DNA of 7,070 nucleotides from Candidatus Uhrbacteria bacterium RIFCSPHIGHO2_02_FULL_57_19 (GTDB taxonomy: Bacteria > Patescibacteriota > Patescibacteriia > 2-12-FULL-57-11), in the NCBI GenBank assembly GCA_001791115.1, contig MGDZ01000027.1, positions 1 to 7,070 of the forward strand. Reading direction: 5' to 3'. Below are positions 1-4,341 of the stretch, piece by piece. The translations under genes and the position numbers were made by a program. The notes below the pieces were generated by a model. The model searched no databases and was not told the DNA's origin. It was given only the letters and a program-made list of their open reading frames with translations. Numbering within the stretch: position 1 is the stretch's first letter; every line of letters starts with the position of its first letter.

Positions 1-189
1 GCCGGTGACCCAGGCGGCGATGGCCGCGACCAGACCCAAGGCCATGAGTATCTTGCCCACTATCCAGCACCAGCAGGCGCAGGAGCTTTTGGCCAGGCCG
101 CACATATCGCAAGCGGTCTGACGTTCGGCTCCATGGCAGACTCCGGCTTCTTTTTCAGAAGAGCTTCCACAGGTTGAACAAGTGTACAT
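1..189 (-). CDS. Small Cys-rich (zinc-ribbon-like) membrane protein, partial
   Basis: Read on the minus strand from the ATG at 189-187, this frame is open for 63 codons and runs off the left edge, so the C-terminus is missing. The visible protein has CxxC at residues 4-7, a lone Cys18 followed by His19, CxxC at 27-30 and a CACWC cluster at 37-41. From about residue 42 follows a hydrophobic stretch that fits a membrane helix (I43 to V61). The paired CxxC motifs suggest a small zinc ribbon or other metal site next to the membrane; this is inference and I do not recognise the family. The start is well supported: an almost perfect Shine-Dalgarno sequence lies seven bases upstream, and an extended -10 element lies further up. 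It diverges from the DUF5652-like gene. Its role is unknown. Confidence 0.72.
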   Translation of the reverse strand, partial: MYTCSTCGSSSEKEAGVCHGAERQTACDMCGLAKSSCACWCWIVGKILMALGLVAAIAAWVTG

Positions 190-196
190 GAAAGTG

Positions 197-207
197 TCAC
201 CTCCTTT
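197..207 (-). promoter_or_regulatory. Strong Shine-Dalgarno site for the Cys-rich protein
   Basis: On the minus strand this reads AAAGGAGGTGA, nearly a full complement to the 16S rRNA 3' end, with seven bases to the ATG at 189-187. It fixes the start of the minus-strand gene. It stands out because most plus-strand genes in the window have no recognisable Shine-Dalgarno site. Confidence 0.85.
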
Positions 208-228
208 CGTAAGATGATGAATATCCAG

Positions 229-237
229 ATTATAGCA
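229..237 (-). promoter_or_regulatory. Extended -10 promoter for the minus-strand gene
   Basis: On the minus strand the sequence reads TGCTATAAT: a consensus -10 hexamer (229-234) preceded by the extended -10 TG at 236-237. No good -35 lies at 17-18 bp; a TTTACA is present at 259-264 but 24 bp away. The expected transcription start is near 222, giving a leader of roughly 33 bases that holds the Shine-Dalgarno site. Confidence 0.65.
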
Positions 238-260
238 ATAAAACGGCGGTCGTGATAGTG

Positions 261-266
261 TAAAAT
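261..266 (+). promoter_or_regulatory. Putative -10 element, possibly for a leaderless mRNA
   Basis: TAAAAT (5 of 6 matches to TATAAT) ends six bases before the ATG at 273. The expected transcription start therefore falls on that ATG, and no Shine-Dalgarno site is present. I see no convincing -35. The same spacing occurs at the promoter of the antiporter gene at 3424, which strengthens the call somewhat. Confidence 0.4.
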
Positions 267-269
267 CAT

Positions 270-500
270 ATGATGAATTATTTTCAAAACATGATGACCT
301 CCGGTTTTTACGGTCTGCCTTTTCCCATGGCTGGCTGGTGGTTTTTTCCGTTGATTGTCTGGAGTGCGGTTTGGAAGGGCATCGCCCTTTGGCGAGCTGG
401 CCGGTCGAATCATCTGGGTTGGTTCGTGGCCATTTTTCTCCTGAACACTGTCGGGATTCTGGAGATCATCTACCTGGTCGCTTTCGCCAAGAAGAAATAG
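270..500 (+). CDS. DUF5652-like small membrane protein
   Basis: A 76-residue protein with two hydrophobic segments, about residues 20-35 and 50-72, and a Lys-rich tail (KKK). The core runs from WKGIALWRAGR (35-45) through WFVAIFLLN (51-59) to GILEIIYL (62-69). This matches my memory of DUF5652, a short two-helix family of unknown function that is frequent in Patescibacteria. The assignment comes from the motif pattern and was not searched. There are two in-frame ATGs, at 270 and 273. No Shine-Dalgarno site precedes either, and the upstream TAAAAT places the likely transcription start at 273, so the true protein may be 75 residues and translated from a leaderless mRNA. The stop is four bases before the DUF4230-like gene, so the two are probably co-transcribed. 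Confidence 0.8.
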   Translation: MMNYFQNMMTSGFYGLPFPMAGWWFFPLIVWSAVWKGIALWRAGRSNHLGWFVAIFLLNTVGILEIIYLVAFAKKK

Positions 501-504
501 CGGT

Positions 505-1101
505 ATGAACAAGTTTCTTGCCGGCGCAATCATCGCCGTTCTGCTTGTGGCCGGCGGAGTGTACATTGGGTGGCGGGCTTTTGGCGGGAGAGCGGAGGAA
601 AAAGTGAACGCCAGCGTTATCCTCACCGCCCTGCACGATCAGGGGTTTTTGGTCACCCAAACCTACGTCTTCAACGAACCGGTAACCATCGAGCGGTCAA
701 CGGGCAGCGTCATTAAGGACATTTTTTTCGGCCAGACCATCACCGCCCGGGGAACGATGGAAGTCAACTTGGGCGTGGATCTGTCCTCGGTCGGGGAGAA
801 TGACGTCGCTATTGAAGGGGAGCGAGTGTCCATAACCATTCCGGGAGCCAAGCTTTTCAATTCGCGCCTGATCGGGCCCATCGAGGTCCGCAACCAGCAG
901 GGACTCTTGAAACGCCTGCTTCAGAACGACGACGGATACAACGCGGCGCTCGCCGAACTCTCTAAACAGGCCGAGGCCGCTGCCAAGTCCCCGGAACTCC
1001 TGGAGCGGGCCAACAAAGCGGCCCGCGAGGAGCTGTCGCGGCTTCTAAAATACGTTGTCCCAGGCAAAGAAGTCGCGGTCATCTCCGGGACAATCGAATA
1101 G
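505..1101 (+). CDS. DUF4230-like membrane-anchored protein
   Basis: A 198-residue protein with one N-terminal membrane helix (about residues 4-23, rich in Ala, Val, Leu and Ile) followed by a hydrophilic domain likely facing outside the membrane. The domain shows the layout I associate with DUF4230. It begins with a strand-rich part that asks for an early Leu/Val pattern, then the GVDLSSV motif at 90-96, then the ITIPGAKLF segment at 111-119. A charged helical C-terminal part follows (about 145-180). The function of DUF4230 is unknown. The ATG starts four bases after the upstream stop with no clear Shine-Dalgarno site, so translation may be coupled to the DUF5652-like gene. The start is supported because it places the hydrophobic anchor directly at the N-terminus. 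The family call is by pattern only. Confidence 0.8.
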   Translation: MNKFLAGAIIAVLLVAGGVYIGWRAFGGRAEEKVNASVILTALHDQGFLVTQTYVFNEPVTIERSTGSVIKDIFFGQTITARGTMEVNLGVDLSSVGENDVAIEGERVSITIPGAKLFNSRLIGPIEVRNQQGLLKRLLQNDDGYNAALAELSKQAEAAAKSPELLERANKAAREELSRLLKYVVPGKEVAVISGTIE

Positions 1102-1104
1102 AGT

Positions 1105-1134
1105 TTGCCCGTCCACCCCCGGTGGTTGTATACT
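1105..1134 (+). promoter_or_regulatory. Putative internal promoter with embedded hairpin
   Basis: TTGCCC at 1105-1110 (4 of 6 to the -35 consensus) and TATACT at 1129-1134 (5 of 6 to the -10 consensus) are separated by 18 bp. The spacer contains a perfect 5-bp inverted repeat, CCACC (1113-1117) and GGTGG (1121-1125), with a 3-base loop. Transcription would start near 1141 and serve the genes from 1163 onward. The hairpin could be a weak terminator for the upstream pair or a protein-binding site; no T-tract follows it, so a terminator is less likely. This lies in the only gap above 50 bases inside the first block. Confidence 0.4.
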
Positions 1135-1162
1135 CCCAAAGTTCAGAAATTTCGAAACGAAA

Positions 1163-1267
1163 ATGATTAATTTCATCAAAACCTGGTGGCGCGACCTGCT
1201 TATCCCGGTGGTTCTGGCCGCCACTGGTTTCACTCTTTTCCTCGGCGTCTGGGGGTTATTGGTTTAG
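1163..1267 (+). CDS. Possible 34-residue single-helix membrane peptide
   Basis: The ATG at 1163 opens a 34-codon frame ending in TAG at 1265-1267. The peptide starts with an amphipathic, positively charged stretch (MINFIKTWWRDLL) and continues as one hydrophobic helix to the C-terminus (about residues 13-34, ending GLLV). It follows a promoter-like sequence by about 28 bases and precedes the next start by 13 bases, so it fits the gene spacing. There is no Shine-Dalgarno site. The frame extends upstream to an ATG at 1055, but that would run inside the DUF4230-like gene and produce a polar, Pro/Ser-rich extension, so I prefer 1163. I do not recognise a family. The evidence is position, length and the clean membrane helix; it could still be a chance frame. 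Confidence 0.42.
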   Translation: MINFIKTWWRDLLIPVVLAATGFTLFLGVWGLLV

Positions 1268-1280
1268 ATTCAAAACGCCT

Positions 1281-1772
1281 ATGACCGGATCATCAATGGT
1301 CATGATGGACAGGGAGGAATACGAGCAAATTTTGCGGTCGGTGATTGTCGCTGATTTTCTGCTATCGCGGAATTCCGGCCGAAAGGGGCGCGCCGCCGAC
1401 GAAATCTCCCGGCTCCAGCAACGGCTTTTTGACGAAGCCGAACGTTTCGGGATCACCTGGACCGATGGGGAGCGGGAGCGTTTTGCCGAGGATTGCCTTC
1501 GGGAGATTGACTCGTTTGTCGCTGAAGAAACGTGGGATGAGCTGGCCTGGTGGATTGCCGAGCGGGAATACAAGCGGTGGGCGGATGGCAGCCGCGACAC
1601 TGACGCCAAGGATCTCATCACCCATCGCTATTACCACGAGATCATGGAAGAGTTTCAGCGGCATGGCATCTCCAATTTGGAGATTTCCGGGCTGAAACTT
1701 TCGGGCATTTCCCCCGAAACAGTGCGGGCGGCTTTGTCCCAGTTTAAAAAAGAAACGTCGCGTAAGACCTAA
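1281..1772 (+). CDS. Unrecognised soluble hypothetical protein
   Basis: A 163-residue protein that I do not recognise. It has no membrane segment or signal peptide. It is rich in charged residues and looks mostly helical, with a Trp-rich acidic stretch in the middle (TWDELAWWIAEREYKRWADG, about residues 93-112). A His/Tyr segment follows (HRYYHEIMEEF) and then a Leu/Ile/Gly section near the C-terminus (ISNLEISGLKLSGIS). No obvious catalytic triad, nucleotide-binding loop or helix-turn-helix stands out. Four in-frame ATGs occur near the start (1281, 1296, 1302, 1305), none with a Shine-Dalgarno site; the charged DREEYEQ region begins after the fourth, so the protein may be up to eight residues shorter. 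The stop TAA shares one base with the ATG of the next gene, which indicates translational coupling within the isomerase operon. Confidence 0.8.
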   Translation: MTGSSMVMMDREEYEQILRSVIVADFLLSRNSGRKGRAADEISRLQQRLFDEAERFGITWTDGERERFAEDCLREIDSFVAEETWDELAWWIAEREYKRWADGSRDTDAKDLITHRYYHEIMEEFQRHGISNLEISGLKLSGISPETVRAALSQFKKETSRKT

Positions 1773-2077
1773 TGAGGGGGAAAGATTTGATCATCCGAAG
1801 ATTTTATCAGGCGCTGGGCGTTCTCTTGGTTTTGCTCGGGATCGTCTCGCTGGCCTTGCCCGTCCTTCCCGGACTGCTGATGATCGTTTTTGGGATCGGG
1901 GTCATATCCCCGTCGTTTCGTGAGCGGGCCTTTGAGATCGGGAGCCGGGCGTTCCAAAGGATTCCGGCAGTCAGGCGTTTCCACCGGCGGCAGATAGTCC
2001 GCTTGGTGCTGATCATCATCGGAAGCGTTCTGGCTGGAGCGGCGTTGACTGTTGCCGTCATCCTCGGCTTAAGATGA
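1772..2077 (+). CDS. PGPGW/DUF454-like small membrane protein
   Basis: A 101-residue membrane protein. Two closely spaced hydrophobic segments (about residues 13-29 and 31-46) are joined by the LPVLPG turn at 29-34. A basic loop follows (about 47-77, many Arg), then a third helix (78-100). The pattern of a Gly-rich first helix, a Pro-x-x-Pro-Gly turn and a Gly-rich second helix resembles the PGPGW and DUF454 (YbaN) families of small inner-membrane proteins, whose function is not established. I cannot decide between them from motif alone. The ATG overlaps the preceding stop by one base (TAATG), a clear coupling arrangement, and the stop lies four bases before the isomerase start. The excess of Arg in the 47-77 loop predicts that this loop is cytoplasmic. 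Confidence 0.72.
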   Translation: MRGKDLIIRRFYQALGVLLVLLGIVSLALPVLPGLLMIVFGIGVISPSFRERAFEIGSRAFQRIPAVRRFHRRQIVRLVLIIIGSVLAGAALTVAVILGLR

Positions 2078-2081
2078 CTTT

Positions 2082-3344
2082 ATGACTCACTTGCGCTACG
2101 ACTCCACCTTCATGCTTAAGAGCGCCGCCGGCAAGCGGGGAATTTCGCCGTCGGAATTGAAAGCCCTCGCCCCCCGGGTCCGTCTGGCCAGAGAAGAAAT
2201 GGAGCGCGGCCGGCGGGCAGGAGTTTTGGGTTTTTTTGATCTTCCGGATAAGACGGCCGATGCCGGACTCTGCGCGGAGTTGGCCCGCGATTTTCGCAAA
2301 AAGGGATTCTCTGATCTTTTGGTCATCGGCATCGGAGGATCGGACTTGGGAGCCAAGACGCTCATTCGCGCCCTCGATACCGGCCGGGGAATGTGCGTTT
2401 CTTTTCTGGGAAATCCCGATCCGGAGGCGGTGGCCCACGTCTTGGCCGGTCTGGATTTGAAAAAAACGGCAGTCAACGTCGTCTCCAAGTCCGGCGAGAC
2501 CATGGAAGTGCTGGCGGTGTTTTTGGTTATCCGCGAACGGCTGATTAGATCCGTAGGGAAGGGAAAGCACGCCCGACAGGTGGTGGTCACTACCGGAGGG
2601 AGCGGTGCTTTGCGGGAGATGGCCGAGCGCGAGGGTTATGCCGTCCTGCCGGTGCCTGAAAATGTCGGCGGACGGTTTAGCGTGTTTTCCAGCGTCGGCC
2701 TGTTTCCGGCGGCTTGCGCCGGGATTGATGTCGAACGGCTCCTAGCCGGGGCGAAAAATCAGGTTGACGATCCTTCTCAATCGGAAAAATTCGCTTCGCT
2801 TCAGGTCCTGGGCTGGAGGAAAGACTTGCGCGTCTCGGTTCTTATGCCCTACGGCGAGGCGCTCTCCACTCTCTCGGTTTGGTACGCCCAGCTTCTGGCC
2901 GAGAGTCTGGGGAAGACCGCCGCGGTCGGCCCCACGCCCTATCCGGCGCTGGGCGCGGCGGACCAGCACTCCCAGCTCCAACTGTGGATGGAAGGCCCGG
3001 CGGACAAGATTGTCACCTTCGTTGAGGCCGGGAAGTTTAGGCACGCCTTCCGCGTTCCCAAGGCCTTTCCGGACATTCTCGCCGCTGGCGCGCTCTCCGG
3101 CGTTGACCTTGAGGAGATCATGCATGCCGAGCGGCAGGCCACCTCCGAGGTCCTGCGCGACGCCGGCCGGCCCAACGGAACAATCTTCATACCGACGATC
3201 TCCGAGGAATCCGTAGGCGCGCTTCTGCAGTTTTTCATGCAGGCCACAGCTGTTGCCGGATCGCTTCTGGGGATCGATGCCTTCAATCAACCCGGGGTGG
3301 AGGCCGGCAAACGCCTGACGCGGGCGATTTTGGAGAATCCCTGA
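2082..3344 (+). CDS. pgi: Glucose-6-phosphate isomerase
   Basis: A 420-residue enzyme that interconverts glucose 6-phosphate and fructose 6-phosphate in the cytoplasm (glycolysis and gluconeogenesis). Both family signatures are present: NVGGRFSVFSSVG at 194-206 and GIDAFNQPGVEAGK at 397-410, ending in the conserved active-site Lys410. The sugar-phosphate-binding SIS features are visible as GIGGSDLG (83-90) and SKSGET (135-140). DQHSQ at 294-298 carries the conserved active-site His296, and AESLGK at 273-278 carries a conserved Glu274. The length fits the shorter bacterial/Firmicutes-type isomerases of about 400-450 residues, so it looks complete and active. The ATG is four bases after the previous stop and has no Shine-Dalgarno site. 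It is the last gene of its block: a repeat and an intrinsic terminator follow. Confidence 0.96.
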   Translation: MTHLRYDSTFMLKSAAGKRGISPSELKALAPRVRLAREEMERGRRAGVLGFFDLPDKTADAGLCAELARDFRKKGFSDLLVIGIGGSDLGAKTLIRALDTGRGMCVSFLGNPDPEAVAHVLAGLDLKKTAVNVVSKSGETMEVLAVFLVIRERLIRSVGKGKHARQVVVTTGGSGALREMAEREGYAVLPVPENVGGRFSVFSSVGLFPAACAGIDVERLLAGAKNQVDDPSQSEKFASLQVLGWRKDLRVSVLMPYGEALSTLSVWYAQLLAESLGKTAAVGPTPYPALGAADQHSQLQLWMEGPADKIVTFVEAGKFRHAFRVPKAFPDILAAGALSGVDLEEIMHAERQATSEVLRDAGRPNGTIFIPTISEESVGALLQFFMQATAVAGSLLGIDAFNQPGVEAGKRLTRAILENP

Positions 3345-3350
3345 AAGCAC

Positions 3351-3386
3351 GGATCTCGCGGATTGGAATGGATCTCGCGGATTGGA
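3351..3386 (+). repeat. Two-copy 17-bp direct repeat
   Basis: GGATCTCGCGGATTGGA occurs exactly at 3351-3367 and again at 3370-3386, separated by AT, giving a period of 19 bp. It lies between the isomerase stop and the terminator hairpin. The second copy adjoins the hairpin stem. I saw no third copy in the window. It may be a recent local duplication or a pair of binding sites. Confidence 0.93.
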
Positions 3387-3409
3387 GGCGGCGCCCAGCC
3401 GCTTTTTTT
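3387..3409 (+). terminator. Intrinsic terminator after pgi
   Basis: A 5-bp all-GC stem, GCGGC (3388-3392) pairing with GCCGC (3398-3402), closes a 5-base loop and is followed at once by seven T residues (3403-3409). G3387 and A3386 can add a G-U and an A-U pair with the first Ts. It sits 43 bases after the isomerase stop, the right place to end the first block. Confidence 0.75.
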
Positions 3410-3417
3410 GATACACT
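3409..3417 (+). promoter_or_regulatory. Extended -10 promoter for the antiporter operon
   Basis: TGATACACT contains the extended -10 TG (3409-3410) and the hexamer TACACT (3412-3417). It begins on the last T of the terminator tract. A -35 would fall inside the hairpin and none is recognisable, so the extended element probably carries the promoter. The hexamer ends six bases before the ATG at 3424, so transcription is expected to start on or next to the start codon, giving a leaderless mRNA. No Shine-Dalgarno site is present. Confidence 0.6.
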
Positions 3418-3423
3418 ACGGCT

Positions 3424-4341
3424 ATGTTTGTTTGGATTTTCACGCTGGTCGTCTCACTGACGGTTTTGGTCGTTTCCAGCGCCCGATTAACGCGCGCCGC
3501 CGAGCGGTTGGCGTTTTTGCTGGGTCTCCCGGGATTCGTCATCGGCGCCACGGTGGTGGCGGTTGGCACATCACTCCCGGAACTGTTCACGGCAATTGCC
3601 GCCGCGCTTCGGGGATCGACGGAGATCGTCGCGGCCAATGTTGTCGGCTCAAACATCTTCAACGCCACGGTGGTTGTCGGGGCAGCGGCGCTCTTTGTCC
3701 GTCGGCTGACCCTGGATAACGCACGCCGGGTGGTCTTACTCTTGGCCACTGCCGTCTCGCTGGCTTTTGTAATTTCTGACGGCCGGGTGACCCGGCTTGA
3801 AGGACTTTTTTCGTTACTTTTGGGTTTGATCTCGATCCGTTTACTCATCGGCAATGCAAAGAAGGGCATGTTGGAAAGATTTTTGCCGCGCCGCGGTTCG
3901 GTCATTGCTGAAACCCTAGTGATAATCGGCGCTGCCATTGTGTTGGCCGTCTCCTCGGTTGCGGCAGTGGAATCAGTGGTCCGGCTCGGAGCAAGCGCCG
4001 GAGTCAGTCCGTCGCTCATTGCCTTATTCGCCTTGGCCGCCGGCACCTCACTCCCTGAATTGGCGGTTTCGCTCAGCGCCGCCCGGCGCCGCGCCTTTGG
4101 CATTTCCATGGGCAATGTGCTCGGCTCAAATATCATCAACGCCACCTTGGTTATCGGTTTGCCGGCGATTCTTTCGCCGCTCTCCGTCGGACCGGAGTCG
4201 CTGGGTAATGGGTTGCTTTTTTTCCTGGCCGCATCGGCCATTCTGGCTTTGCTTTCCGCCCAGAAACGCGTTAGCCATCTTGAAGGCTGGCTTCTGCTTG
4301 GGTTTTACGCCCTCTTTATACTTCTTGTTTTCAATTTGTGA
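3424..4341 (+). CDS. Sodium/calcium antiporter (CaCA family, YrbG-like)
   Basis: A 305-residue, highly hydrophobic protein with the inverted duplication typical of the CaCA superfamily; members exchange Ca2+ for Na+ (or H+) across the inner membrane. The alpha-1 repeat contains GTSLPEL (48-54, Glu53) and GSNIFN (75-80, Asn80). The alpha-2 repeat contains GTSLPEL (207-213, Glu212) and GSNIIN (234-239, Asn239). The Glu-to-Asn distance is 27 residues in both halves. About ten membrane helices fit the length, with a short basic loop near 144-158 between the halves. The length is normal for prokaryotic members of about 300-320 residues. There is no Shine-Dalgarno site; the promoter geometry suggests a leaderless start. 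Its stop overlaps the start of the cation ATPase by four bases, which supports a joint role in cation export. The ion specificity is inferred from the family. Confidence 0.93.
   Translation: MFVWIFTLVVSLTVLVVSSARLTRAAERLAFLLGLPGFVIGATVVAVGTSLPELFTAIAAALRGSTEIVAANVVGSNIFNATVVVGAAALFVRRLTLDNARRVVLLLATAVSLAFVISDGRVTRLEGLFSLLLGLISIRLLIGNAKKGMLERFLPRRGSVIAETLVIIGAAIVLAVSSVAAVESVVRLGASAGVSPSLIALFALAAGTSLPELAVSLSAARRRAFGISMGNVLGSNIINATLVIGLPAILSPLSVGPESLGNGLLFFLAASAILALLSAQKRVSHLEGWLLLGFYALFILLVFNL

Noticed and set aside
1055..1267. A longer 70-codon version of the small peptide starting at 1055
   Set aside because: The extra part overlaps the DUF4230-like gene and encodes a polar Pro/Ser-rich stretch. 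The start at 1163 gives a clean membrane peptide.
2070..2075. TAAGAT six bases before the pgi ATG as a leaderless promoter
   Set aside because: It matches the -10 consensus at only four positions, has no extended TG, and overlaps the end of the preceding gene. The spacing coincides with the two better candidates but is too weak to list.
2224..2238. T-run in pgi as a possible frameshift site
   Set aside because: The frame continues intact through it and encodes the ordinary residues GFFD; there is no alternative product.
2742..4241. A 499-codon open frame on the minus strand
   Set aside because: It lies opposite pgi and the antiporter and crosses the terminator and promoter between them. Its product is low in complexity (Ser, Thr, Ala, Arg), as expected from the reverse strand of GC-rich genes.
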